Source of the DNA: Symsagittifera roscoffensis
Taxonomy: Eukaryota; Xenacoelomorpha; Acoela; Convolutidae
Direction: 5' to 3'
Assembly: GCF_963678635.1 (NCBI RefSeq)
Contig: NC_087071.1
Span: 31,668,141 to 31,732,140 of the forward strand
Length of the DNA stretch: 64,000 nucleotides
The translations under genes were made by a program, and so were the position numbers. The notes below the pieces were generated by a model. That model was not told the DNA's origin. It made no database searches and was given only the letters and a program-made list of their open reading frames with translations. Below are positions 53,501 through 64,000 of the stretch, one piece after another (position 1 is the stretch's first letter; each line of letters starts with the position of its first letter).

Positions 53501-54160
53501 GGAGGGCTTTGGTTGTAAAGGTGGAGGTGATGGCGGCTCATTTTCTTGGCAATTTTGATCCGAATCTTCAAACAAATCTTCAGCTTCCATATTTAAATTT
53601 TCTTCACGCTTCTGTGTCTCAATTAGTGCTTGCTGTTCGCGGAGCTCTTCCTGAGTCAAAGGAGGTTCTACTTCTTCCACATCACTTTGATTAACTTCAC
53701 GCCACGGCATATACTGGCCCTTGTAGTCGTAAGTTATTTCATCGCCAATTTTTATGGGCCTTTCACATACAATTTGGATATGCGGTTTTCCATTTTTGTC
53801 TTTATATGGCTTTACTCTGGCATTCGGTTTCTTCAAATTACCACAGTCATTAATATAACGAGCCAATCCGCTATCTTTGTCAGTTGCGTCGATGTAGAGT
53901 TTATTGTCTATGTCGACAAAAATATAATCATTCAAGGCTTTGTCTTTCATTTCGTTATATTTCTGGAGATACAACCGATCCCCACGATAGAAGAGGAGGA
54001 AATCATTTTCCTCAAAATTGTTTTTTGCAAACAAACCGTAGTTCTTGTTCTCTTCGATGTATTTTACTTCAAAATCTTCTTCTCTATCGCATTCAGTCCA
54101 CTTGTCAATTTCGTACTTTTCGAACCGTTTGAAAAGTTGGCGATTCCGCGTTTGTGGCAT
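50597..54160 (-). CDS. SET domain - zinc finger - tyrosine recombinase protein, intact copy C
   Basis: A single 1187-codon frame from the ATG at 54158-54160 (an upstream TTG would add eight codons). SET domain ~32-147: Tyr-Gly-Leu-Phe-Ala, Arg-Tyr-Ile-Asn-Asp and Tyr-Asp-Tyr-Lys-Gly resemble KMT5A/SETD8-type histone lysine methyltransferases. An acidic, Pro-rich linker follows. Fingers: C-x2-C...H-x4-C at 321-341, a Cys/His pair at 364-388, a good C2H2 at 485-506, and another at 534-551. A basic helical region (590-760) precedes a tyrosine-recombinase-like domain: Arg779 in Ser-Ser-Arg-Cys-Gly-Thr-Ile, Arg917-Lys918, Gly942-His943, and Tyr952 nine residues after the His. The tail is very acidic (1005-1060), then helical. 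Expected: nuclear DNA binding, cutting/joining and lysine methylation. Confidence 0.8.
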   Translation of the reverse strand: MPQTRNRQLFKRFEKYEIDKWTECDREEDFEVKYIEENKNYGLFAKNNFEENDFLLFYRGDRLYLQKYNEMKDKALNDYIFVDIDNKLYIDATDKDSGLARYINDCGNLKKPNARVKPYKDKNGKPHIQIVCERPIKIGDEITYDYKGQYMPWREVNQSDVEEVEPPLTQEELREQQALIETQKREENLNMEAEDLFEDSDQNCQENEPPSPPPLQPKPSIITSDQIHDQETQNEGSERTHTDAQPEPVMINFPLQKRGQKTVEKPHARVRQPPEVSNPPVYPSTASLKKSCSKYKPQATTSLQLVGKNTPTNYPNDLFLCLHCNFPMTEAHEMIEHQIECGTRPFKGKAEIVNGKRKHYFLYCTECSAICNRTNFPTMKKHIEITYCKQLKCGETYLFFRMDEETEALDVSHSKILCSSPSEHISPEDQDYEPPLKRLNKNSFEELEDEDSDELETDCSVQGFIQKKQMKKTTPAPSSSKPYKCEFCGDAFGWLESLRRHFEKVHQVKDKKILTVIQRCHLMTHKENSKKYFCTECIRMFDQKFRHKMKHSDGSYQQPHQPNWMVITSVWQLPQKILRQVVSNKEEADERFLTKRTFNFKFILNKYQAMKEKEIARGRNSNNNRSNIKGKMEKLRKMVIVTKGMTEPRKLSDWIQMYPKVSASKSILNMLNELDIFIDTFLKIEIGSFQQKVDISAFKGQIKLLRKNESRAGRTRKQLLKTTAANSLPNPKEIDVLRKRIMEYSEKKFQENLQGIRPDEFRTLTYNLMALIFFRNSSRCGTISLFRTEFLENRHDDENLKLCAIELAPKELHEMRKGPGERKRIQQMQKILERTPKNFYSEGVKIQVITDKEMQLIDEFALLRTKLGVEHTYLFAPTKVHEKFDSHDQKNYGKNWSRSLPKQHGLPHLKFKTTLLRKLTASIWKKNIPTTLHREALNQHTGHTEATAFNYYEVSTSKKRNAALTSHYTDLVYCQGSLSDNVLTLESITEQQDDRVDIDINVAQQDNTNTDENESEELVYETEDEDETQESDGEKEGNSENESESDDSQQTDNSDGEEEKSVRRVSIFPKANPVTFLKSSTGTTIVNSASLDPKAIATMIQNQYQRKGRQKYVLRPEDCQELANLYILFVQGISNFSALYRSKAMPLNLDAAKSIFKQITKLRKEYLQGIQSSSKLDLIGQPSLNKL

Positions 54161-57100
54161 TTTTTCAATCAATGTTACAACCAAGACCTTCTAAAACACA
54201 AAAACTCTGTATGATTCGAACTCCATCAATTGAGACATCACACTAATCAACCACCACCAAACCAGCCCCCACCAACCACATCCCAAGAAAGTCCAATAAC
54301 ACCCACAACTACAAACAATCCTCAAACATCAACACGCATTTCTTTTCAAGACAATCCATACACCTTTGAAGAACGACACCCACTCTTATCAGAACCCCTA
54401 GAACCAGTTCAGCGACAAGCATCTCTCAGTGAATCAACATATAACTTATACCCCAACCTGCAACAAGACCTCAATCGAGTTAGACATATTAGCCAAAATC
54501 AAAATACACCTGATTTACATAGACAAATTATACACAACTCATAGAAGAACCTGGTCATGCGCACAACATACCGGACCCTCACATTGAAAATATTCTCAAG
54601 TCTAAAATCAACAATTAAGCACTCAATTTGATTTTACGAGAAAAAAATCCAACAACAACATATCTACACTCAAAAACCTGTAAGCTGATACTTTCTTAAA
54701 TCTTTATTAGTTATCAATTATCAATTTTTTTTTCAATTTTTTTTTTCAATCAATTTTTTTGCAAGTTTTGTGGACCTCTAACGAAATTTTTTATTTTTTG
54801 AAATTTTTGCTTCTTAAACGTTCAAACGATGGAACGTTGCTATATTGACAACATATCAAAAATTTATAAATTTTTATCGAGTAGTTTTCGAGTTATAGGT
54901 CTTCAAAATTTGACAAAAAGTTGACAATTTTCGAAAACTGTGTATTTTGCTACAAATTTGAGGACCTGTAACTTTTTTTCTAATATTTGAATTTTGTTGA
55001 AAATGTGTCAAAGTAGAGACATTAGTATGTATAAGAGTTGATATCAAAATCTTTTTGATATCTCAGAAGGTCTTTGAGTTAGAGGTCTTCAAAATTTGCA
55101 AAAAAAAAATCAGAAAAAATTGAAAACTGATTTTGTTGCATGTTTGAGGACCTCTAACTTTTTTTCTGATTTTTGAATTGTGCTGAAAACTCGTCACCGC
55201 TCAAAACTGAAATTGGGTAAGGTTTGACACAAAAATCATTGAGATATCTTTTTTTTTTCAATGAGTTACACGTCCTCAAAAATTGCCAAAAAAACGATTT
55301 TTTCGATTTTCAGCAATTTTTGAAAATGAATTTTGGCTCGAAAAAATCTATTCAGCTGTTTTCCTTATAACCACGTTTAATACTCATTGTGAAAACACGC
55401 ACACAAGTTTTACTGTCATTTGAAAGATTACTCGATGAGTTATTAAGCTTCAAAAAAGCTAAAAGTTTCGAAAAAATCGATTTTGATGCAAGTTTGAGGA
55501 CCTCTAACTTTTTTTTGAAACATTGGTTTCCATTGAAACTTTGCCACACTGTTAACCTGGCTACGATTAACATTTGATATTAAAATTGTTGAGATATCTC
55601 AAATAGTTCATAAGTTAGAGGTCCTCAAAAATTGCCAAAAAATCGACTTTTCGAATTTTGACCAATTTTTGGAAGCAATTTGTAAATTGGGTATTACTAT
55701 TCAGCTTTTGCCCTTATACTTCAATGTACACCAATTTTGGTGTTGTTTGAAGCGAAACTCGATGAGTTATGATGCTTCAAACTTGAAAAAAAACGCGATT
55801 TTCAAAAATCGCGATTTTTTTTAAAAACAAAAAAAAACTTAGCGCTACCCCCCGAAACGTACCGCAACCCTTTTAGATAACTAGAACACATCTTAGGCTA
55901 CGCAGCGGTAAAGACTAGAGCTAAATTGGATAATTTTTCGCTAAGTAATTCAATTTTCCGTTTTTACCTAATAATTCGGCACGGTGAACAGTAGGCCTAA
56001 TGACCTCAAAAATTTTTAATCTGATTCAAAATGTGATTTATGAGGAAAGTGAAACTTGGTTGATATATATACCCCAGAGCTCAACCGGAACGAGTACGCT
56101 AGTAAAATTTAAAAATTTCACTTTTTGAGGGCCAAATTTGATCATCAGAAAATCACTAAAATCAGTTTTTTGACATGAAGACGTAATTTTTTTGCCTAAA
56201 GTGACAAGACTTCATAACAAGTCTCAGTCTTGTCCTAAGCGTTAAAAAAAATTTGGGTCCAAAATTTTGTTTTTTTGCTGAGATTTTGTGTAAGGAAAGT
56301 ACCAAATTTTGAATAAACGCTGTTTTAGACACAAAATGGGCTGATAACTTTTTTTGTGATATAGGTTTTGGCTAAAAAAAACAATTCAAATAGTAGCCAA
56401 TAGCATAGGCCACTCAATGAAAAAATTTAGAAGATTTAAAAACTTTTAAAAATTGAAAAAAATTCAAATAACTGGAGTAAAAATTAGCCAAAATTGAGGC
56501 TAATATACAAGCATTTGAAAAATTTTAAAATCTCTTTTTCGACGTGAAGACGAAATTTCTAAGAAAAGTTAATGTTGAATCAAAGTTGATCCTACTTAAG
56601 ATCAAGCTTCTGGAAGAAAAATTTTGTCAATTTTCGTTTGGGTTGTTGAGATCTGTCTCCCTGTAGTTGCACTTTTTAGTAAAAACGCAGTTTTTTACCT
56701 GTTTTTCCGCTATAACTTTTTTTTCACTCGTTTAATTTCCCTAAATTTTTCTTTAAAAAATCAGGCTTGATGTGTTATGTTTAGAAAACATCATTTAGTT
56801 ATCTGAAAAAGACTGAAATTATCTAAAATTTTCCATTTACAAAAAAAACAATTACCCAATTTTTTGCTCAGTTTTTTTACCCTCTGATTGCGAGAAAAAC
56901 TAATTTTTCGGTATGAAAATGAGCTTTTATCGAAAATTTATTGAAGAATCAACTCTAGTCCTACTTACGAGTCACTTTTTAAAAACAAATTGAGATCAAA
57001 TTTCGAATGCGTTGTTGAGATCTGGCTCCCTGTAGTTGCAATTTTTTGAAAAAACGCAGCTTTTTATTAGTTTTTCCTTTATAACTTTTTTTTCACTCGC

Positions 57101-57768
57101 TAAATTTCCCTAATTTTGTCTTTAAAAAATCAGGCTTGATGTGTTTTGCTTAGAAAACATCACTTCCTACTCTGAAAAAGACCAGAACTATCTAAAATTT
57201 TCTATTAAGAAAAAAAAATTACCCATTTTTTTGCTCAATTTTTTCACCCTCTGATTGCGATAAAAACTAATTTTTTGGTATGAAAATGAGTTTTTATGGA
57301 AAAGTTATCGAAGAATCAACTCTAGTCCTACTTAAGAGTCAACTTTTAAAAACAAATTGGGATCAAATTTCGAATGCGTTGTTGAGATCTGGCTCCCTGT
57401 AGTTGCACTTTTTTGAAAAAACGCAGTTTTTTACCTGTTTTTCCTCTATAACTTTTTTTCACTCGCTAAATTTCCCTAATTTTTCTTTAAAAAATCAGGC
57501 TTGATGTGTTATGTTTAGAAAACATCATTTAATTTTCTGAAAAAGACTAAAATTATCTAAAATTTTCCAATAAAAAAAAATCACCAATTTTTTTGCTCAA
57601 TTTTTTCACCCTCTGATTGCGATAAAAACTAATTTTTCGGTATGAAAATGAGCTTTTATCGAAAAGTTATTGAAGAATCAACTCTAGTCCTACTTACGAG
57701 TCACCTTTTAAAAACAAATTGAGATCAAATTTCGAATGCGTTGTTGAGATCTGGCTCCCTGTAGTTGC
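54161..57768. repeat. Conserved upstream block of copy C
   Basis: Same elements as in A and B: proline-rich frame, TGGTCATGCGCACAACATAC segment, alternating inverted words (54.77-55.63 kb), CGCGATTTT hairpin at 55794-55813, CTTAGCGCTACCCCC segment, and here four ~365-bp subrepeats (landmark CTGTAGTTGCA near 56658, 57030, 57399 and 57760). The last is fused directly to a divergent 532-bp-type satellite monomer. Confidence 0.8.
54230..54544 (+). other. Pro/Thr/Gln-rich open frame without ATG, copy C
   Basis: 104 open codons divergent from the SET-recombinase gene, starting at TTG only; a stop lies six codons upstream. Composition is Pro, Thr, Gln and Asn-rich, with Glu-Glu-Arg-His-Pro-Leu-Leu in the middle. 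The D copy (60092-60406) differs at two residues only. As no ATG exists it would need a spliced upstream exon or be non-coding. Confidence 0.35.
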
Positions 57769-58455
57769 AATCGAAGTTAGTATTCACTTTATAAATTAAA
57801 AAAAAACACAAGTGTAATGAACTTCGGTTAAACACTTTTTTCTCTCTTAAAACTTTAATTTTACTGTCTGATACTAAGCATAGTACTTTTGCGCCGACAG
57901 AGAACATTTTAAATACGAAGATATAAATTGATTTATTTGCTCAGAACTTGGTAACTGGCTTTCTTAAGAAACTCAATTTTATGAACATTATTTTTTTTGA
58001 GCTTCAATTTAGAACCATATATGTGTTTATCAGGCTTGTCAGGGCAGGGAAGAGTCATTGAGCGTACATTTGGACAATAACAACGTCGTTTCAGGAGGAA
58101 AAATTTTTTGAAATGGCTCAAAAATTGCCAAATTATTCAATTTTTTCTTAAAAACCCAGTTTCTGATCAGTTTTTTTTCCCTATGGATCTCTATATAGGT
58201 CCTTTTTTGAGTTTATCGGTAACCTGAGACCAAAATAGCGTCAATTAGCTTCGTTGCAGATAAAAATAGAATAGTTATATAGGGAAAATTGTATATCTAA
58301 ATCGAAACTAGTATTTACTTTATAAAATAATAAAAAAACACAAGTGTAATGAACTTCGGTTAAACTTTTTTTTCTCTCATAAAACTTTAGTTGTAATGTC
58401 TGACACTATGCATATCACGTCTTTGCAGGCAGAGAACATTTTAAATACAAAATTT
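57769..58455. repeat. Divergent 532-bp-type satellite monomers
   Basis: About 1.3 monomers related to the 29-35.8 kb satellite (same order of landmarks such as AGAACCATATATGTG and TTACTGTCTGATACTAAG), with many substitutions. The open frame at 58396-58680 begins inside and is broken by a stop in the D copy, so it is not taken as a gene. Confidence 0.75.
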
Positions 58456-59953
58456 TACGATTATTTGGTTGCTTACCACTTTGCAAATAACTTTTCACCT
58501 GAGAAATCAGACAATTTTTTTTATGATCAGATTTTACTTTCTATTGAATCTGATGTTACATATGTGGTTGAAAACCAATGTTTTATTACTCACAAGGCTA
58601 GCATTTATCCCAAGGTAGCCAAAAAACTGTCTACTTTAATTTTTGCGTTACTACACCTTAAATACGTTTTTTCATGTTGAAAATTAAGCCCAAATAAAAA
58701 GCCATTTTTTAAATTTTCTGATAAAAGCGAGTATAGGGCAGCAACTACAGCGTCATTTGAGTCCGTATGCAAAAAAATTAGCGAAAATAACCGAATATTC
58801 AGAGAAAAACGCAAAATTGAGCCAAAAAAATCAATGAAACGCCCCAAACCCAACTTTTTTGCTTTGGCTCAAAATCAATTTTCTCAAAGAATTTTTTTTC
58901 AAATTTAGATTTTATAAGCTCATTGGAAACCTCTAACCAAACCCTTTATAGCCAAACTATACAATTGAATAAAAAAACATCATTAAAGGGATTTTTTCAC
59001 AAAAAAATCATTTTTTTTGTTGTACGTTTTTTCATGTTGAAAATTAAGCCCGAATAAAAAGCCATTTTTTTGATTTTCTGATAATAGCGAGTATAGGGCA
59101 GCAACTACAGCGTCATTTGCGTCCGTATGCAAAAAATCAGTGAAAATAACCGAATATTCACAGAAAAACGCAAAATTGAGCCAAAAAAATCAATGAAACG
59201 CCCCAAACCTAACTTTTTGCTTTGGCTCAAAATCAAATTTCTCAAAGAATTTTTTTTCAAATTCAGATTTTATAGGCTCATTGGAAACCTCTAACCAAAC
59301 CCTTTATAGCCAAATTATAGCAAAAGAAGGAAATGATGGTTGAGTTTCTAACCCTAGGTCATTTCTTAACCCTAAAAAAAAAAATTCTGCTCAAAAATTG
59401 ACTTTTTGCGGGCGTTTTTGAAAAATGTCTATTTTGACCCAAAAAAAAAATGTCTGATCCGAGAAAAGACTTCACCATCGTGTTCCCCGTCAAAAATTAG
59501 GTATAGTAGAGTTTATAAACTAAGAATCTTCTTATGAACTTTTCTTGTGTTCAATCCGTTCCGTCCAGGTCGGGTTGTCAGAGTAACTACACAACTACCC
59601 ATTTTTTGGATAGGTTTAGAAAGTTAGCCCTAAATTTTTTTTAGTTTAGCTAGCTTCCTTTGCCCAAGAAACGCTCAACGATACCTCAATTTTTAAAATT
59701 GGTTAATTTTTCACTGAAATACAACTTTTTTAGTTTTGGGTTTGGGCCAAAAATCATAAACTTCACTTTTTTGTCTAAAAATCAAAAAGTACTGTTAGGT
59801 TTGGGCTTTTTTGATATCGTTGGAAAGAACATGAGCAGAGGTTGCCGGAAAATTTAAAAAATTGCCCAAAACTAACTTTTAAGTATGTTTTCCAAACCGA
59901 CAAAAAAGTCTCAAAAATTGACTTTTGCTCAAACCTAAATTTTTCTAGCCGTT
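58456..59953. repeat. ~357-bp tandem repeat and AT-rich spacer
   Basis: The word CGTTTTTTCATGTTGAAAATTAAGCC starts units near 58665 and 59022. Each unit is about 357 bp and ends near 59330. From there to 59953 is AT-rich unique DNA without a supported gene. Confidence 0.7.
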
Positions 59954-60022
59954 TTCAGTCCACTTGTCAATTTCGTACTTTTCGAACCGATTGAAAAGTT
60001 ACCGATTCCGCGTTTGTGGCAT
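59954..60022 (-). pseudogene. Copy D: remnant of the SET-recombinase gene start
   Basis: Matches the first ~23 codons of copy C, including the ATG (60020-60022). Codon 8 is TAA, and the gene breaks off at 59954 into unrelated AT-rich DNA. Confidence 0.75.
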
Positions 60023-62557
60023 TTTTGCAATCAATGTTACAACCAAGACCTTCTAAAACACAAAAACTCTGTATGATTCGAACTCCATCAATTGAGACAT
60101 CACACTAATCAACCACCACCAAACCAGCCCCCACCAACCACATCCCTAGAAAGTCCAATAACACCCACAACTACAAACAATCCTCAAACATCAACACGCA
60201 TTTCTTTTCAAGACAATCCATACACCTTTGAAGAACGACACCCACTCTTATCAGAACCCCTAGAACCAGTTCATCGACAAGCATCTCTAAGTGAATCAAC
60301 ATATAACTTATACCCCAACCTGCAACAAGACCTCAATCGAGTTAGACATATTAGCCAAAATCAAAATACACCTGATTTACATAGACAAATTATACACAAC
60401 TCATAGAAGAACCTGGTCATGCGCACAACATACCGGACCCTCACATTGAAAATATTCTCAAGTCTAAAATCAACAATTAAGCACTCAATTTGATTTTACG
60501 AGAAAAAAACCCAACAACAACATATCTACACTCAAAAACCTGTAAGCTGATACTTTCTTAAATCTTTATTAGTTATCAATTATCAATTTTTTTTTTCAAT
60601 TTTTTTTTTCAATCAATTTTTTTGCAAGTTTTGTGGACCTCTAACGAAATTTTTTATTTTTTGAAATTTTTGCTTCTTAAACGTTCAAACGATGGAACGT
60701 TGCTGTATTGACAACATATCAAAAATTTATAAATTTTTATCGAGTAGTTTTCGAGTTATAGGTCTTCAAAATTTGACAAAAAGTTGACAATTTTCGAAAA
60801 CTGTGTATTTTGCTACAAATTTGAGGACCTGTAACTTTTTTTCTAATATTTGAATTTTGTTGAAAATGTGTCAAAGTAGAGACATTAGTATGTATAAGAG
60901 TTGATATCAAAATCTTTTTGATATCTCAGAAGGTCTTTGAGTTAGAGGTCTTCAATTTTTTCAAAAAAAAAATCAGAAAAAATTGAAAACTGATTTTGTT
61001 GCATGTTTGAGGACCTCTAACTTTTTTTTGAAACTTTGGTTTCCATTGAAACTTTGCCACACTGTTAACCTGGCTACGATTAACATTTGATATTAAAATT
61101 GTTGAGATATCTCAAATAGTTCATAAGTTAGAGGTCCTCAAAAATTGCCAAAAAATCGACTTTTTGAATTTTGACCAATTTTTGGGTATTACTATTCAGC
61201 TTTTGCCCTTATACTTCAATGTTGTCCAATCGTTGGACAACATGTACACCAATTTTGGTTTTGTTTGAAGCAAAACTCGATGAGTTATGATGCTTCAAAC
61301 TTGTAAAAAAACGCGATTTTGAAAAATCGCGATTTTTTTTAAAACAAAAAAAAACTTAGCGCTACCCCCCGAAACGTACCGCAACCCTTTTAGATAACTA
61401 GAACACATCTTAGGCTACGCAGCGGTAAAGACTAGAGCTAAATTGGATAATTTTTCGCTAAGTAATTCAATTTTCCGTTTTTGCCTAATAATTCGGCACG
61501 GTGAACAGTAGGCCTAATGACCTCAAAAATTTTTAATCTGATTCAAAATGTGATTTATGAGGAAAGTGAAACTTGCTTGATATATATACCCCAGAGCTCA
61601 ACCGGAACGAGTACGCTAGTAAAATTTAAAAATTTCACTTTTTGAGGGCCAAATTTGATCATCAGAAAATCACTAAAATCAGTTTTTTGACATGAAGACG
61701 TAATTTTTTTGCCTAAAGTGACAAGACTTCATAACAAGTCTCAGTCTTGTCCTAAGCGTTAAAAAAAAAATTTGGGTCCAAAATTTTGTTTTTTTGCTGA
61801 GATTTTGTGCAAGGAAAGTACCAAATTTTGAAAAAACGCTGTTTTAGACACAAAATGGGCTGATAACTTTTTTTGTGATAAAGGTTTTGGCTAAAAAAAA
61901 ACAATTCAAATAGTAGCCAATAGCATAGGCCACTCAATAAAAAAAATTAGAAGATTTAAAAACTTTTAAAAATTGAAAAAAATTAAAATAACTGGAGTAA
62001 AAATCAGCCAAAATTGAGGCTAATATACAAGCATTTGAAAAAATTTAAAATCTCTTTTTCGACGTGAAGACGAAATTTCTAAGAAAAGTTAATGTTGAAT
62101 CAAAGTTGATCCTACTTAAAATCAAGCTTCTGGAAGAAAAATTTTGTCAAATTTCGTTTGGGTTGTTGAGATCTGTCTCCCTGTAGTTGCACTTTTTAGA
62201 AAAAACGCAGTTTTTTTACCTGTTTTTCCTCTATAACTTTTTTTCACTCGTTAAATTTCCCTAATTTTTTCCTTAAAAAGTCAGGCTTGATGTGTTATGT
62301 TTAGAAAACATCATTTAGTTCTCTGAAAAAGACTGTTATTATCTAAAATTTTCCATTTAAAAAAAAAAATTACCCATTTTTTTGCTCAATTTTTTCACCC
62401 TCTGATTGCGAGAAAAACTAATTTTTCGGTATGAAAATGAGTTTTTATCGAAAAGTTTTCAAAGAATCAACTCTAGTCCTACTTACGAGTCACTTTTTAA
62501 AAACAAATTGAGATCAAATTTCGAATGCGTTGTTGAGATCTGGCTCCCTGTAGTTGC
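60023..62557. repeat. Conserved upstream block of copy D
   Basis: Closest to the copy C block, with which it is colinear at an offset of about 5.86 kb. It lacks part of the alternating-word region (a deletion near 61021) and two of the four ~365-bp subrepeats. Hairpin at 61312-61331. Confidence 0.8.
60092..60406 (+). other. Pro/Thr/Gln-rich open frame without ATG, copy D
   Basis: 104 codons, two residue differences from the frame at 54230-54544, also TTG-started. Retained although the adjacent SET gene is destroyed, which may simply reflect recent duplication. Confidence 0.3.
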
Positions 62558-64000
62558 AATCGAAGATAGTATTCACTTTATAAATTAAAAAAAAACACAA
62601 GTGTAATGAACTTCGGTTAAACACTTTTTTCTCTCTTAAAACTTTAATTTTACTGTCTGATACTAAGCATAGCACTTTTGTGCCGACAGAGAACATTTTA
62701 AATACGAAGATATAAATTGATTTATTTGCTCAGAACTTGGTAACTGGCTTTCTCCTTAAGAAACTCAATTTTATGAACATTATTTTTTTGAGCTTCAATT
62801 TAGAACCATATATGTGTTTATCAGGCTTGTCAGGGCAGGGAAGAGTCATTGAGCGTAAATTTGGACAATAACAACGTCGCTTCAGGAGGAAAATTTTTTT
62901 TGAAATGGCTCAAAAATTGCCAAATTATTCAATTTTTTCTTAAAAACCCAGTTTCTGATCAGTTTTTTTCCCTCTGGATCTCTATATAGGTCCTTTTTTG
63001 AGTTTATCGGTAACCTGAGACCAAAATAGCGTCAATTAGCTTCGTTGCAGATAAAAATAGAATAGTTATATAGGGAAAATTGTTTATCTAAATCGAAACT
63101 AGTATTTACTTTATAAAATAATAAAAACACAAGTGTAATGAACTTCGGTTAAACATTTTTTTCTCTCATAAAACTTTAGTTTTACAGTCTGACACTATGC
63201 ATATCACGTCTTTGCAGACAGAGAACATTGTAAATACAAAATTTTACGATTATTTGGTTGCTTACCACTTTCCAAATAACTTTTCACCTGAGAAATCAGA
63301 CAATTTTTTTTATGATTAGATTTTACTTTCTATTGACTCTGATGTTACATATGTGGTTCAAAACCAATGTTTTAATACTCACAAGGTTAGCAGTTATCCC
63401 AATGTAGCCAAAAAACTGTCTACTTTCATTTTTCGTTACTACACCTTAAATACGTTTTTTCATGTTGAAAATTAAGCCCAAATAAAAAGCCATTTTTTTG
63501 ATTTTCTGATAATAGCGAGTATAGGGCAGCAACTACAGCGTCATTTGAGTCCGTATGCAAAAAATCAGCGAAAATAACGAATATTCAGAGAAAAACGCAA
63601 AATTGAGCCAAAAAAATCAATGAAACGCCCCAAACCCAACTTTTTTGCTTTGGCTCAAAATCAAATTTCTCAAAGAATTTTTTTTCAAATTTAGATTTTA
63701 TCAGCTCATTGGAAACCTCTAACCAAACCCTTTATAGCCAAACTATACAATTGAATAAAAAAACATCGTAAAGGGATTTTTTCACGAAAAATCATTTTTT
63801 TGGTGTACGTTTTTTCATGTTGAAAATTAAGCCCAAATAAAAAGCCATTTTTTTTATTTTCTGATAATAGCGAGTATAGGGCAGCAACTACAGCGTCATT
63901 TGAGTCCGTATGCAAAAAATTAGCGAAAATAACGAATATTCAGAGAAAAACGCAAAATTGAGCCAAAAAAATCAATGAAACGCCCCAAACCCAACTTTTT
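62558..64000. repeat. Satellite monomers followed by ~356-bp repeat, running off the right edge
   Basis: Same order as 57769-59330: divergent 532-bp-type monomers to ~63245, a short link, then ~354-357-bp units starting near 63452 and 63807. This shows that the C-to-D unit is a tandem duplicate continuing beyond the window. Confidence 0.8.

Noticed and set aside
58396-58680. 94-codon plus-strand frame near 58.4 kb
   Set aside because: The parallel copy near 63.2 kb has an in-frame stop, and the frame starts inside a satellite-type monomer.

Overview
The window looks like nuclear DNA of a multicellular animal, most likely an invertebrate. The evidence is an essential myosin light chain gene split by a spliceosomal intron, a Gypsy-type retroelement, a hAT-type MITE, long AT-rich satellites and interstitial TTAGGG (telomere-type) repeats. 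I cannot name the species. Nothing bacterial is present. The TTAGGG tracts, satellites and nested duplications give the right-hand two thirds a subtelomeric or heterochromatic character.

Layout. 1-0.75 kb: edge of an unrecognised coiled-coil coding region (minus strand). 1.1-10.5 kb: a decayed Gypsy-like retroelement on the minus strand, in the order coiled-coil ORF, Gag with two zinc knuckles, protease, reverse transcriptase, RNase H, a spacer with repeated Leu-Ser-Gly-Glu motifs, integrase, acidic tail, and unusually a macro-like domain at the end. 11.3-15.4 kb: about five tandem copies of a ~784-bp unit studded with ACCCCTCCGGATT-like words. 18.4-19.1 kb: an intact gene of unknown function with a TATA box. 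19.9-21.8 kb: an intact two-exon essential myosin light chain gene with a MITE in its intron.

22.4 kb to the end is dominated by copies of one large repeat. Its core is a minus-strand gene for a protein with a SET (lysine methyltransferase) domain, several C2H2-like zinc fingers and a C-terminal tyrosine-recombinase-like domain. Copy C (50.6-54.2 kb) is one open frame of 1187 codons with the recombinase residues R, R, H and Y in place. Copies A (23-26.3 kb) and B (37.9-41.3 kb) keep the SET/finger part but share lesions in the recombinase part, so they probably arose by segmental duplication after inactivation. Copy D (60 kb) keeps only the start codon region. Each copy carries a conserved ~2.1-3.6 kb non-coding block upstream of the gene with hairpins and alternating inverted words. 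Satellites (532 bp, ~365 bp, ~356 bp) extend from it.

Between B and C lie a decayed and partly tandemly duplicated copy of the myosin light chain locus, a small hairpin repeat array, and two copies of a putative structured RNA with compensatory base changes. The SET-finger-recombinase protein is the best candidate for an undescribed system: a chromatin-modifying domain joined to a DNA recombinase, in a repeat whose edge abuts telomere-type repeats. The domain calls are from motif reading only; no database search was possible.
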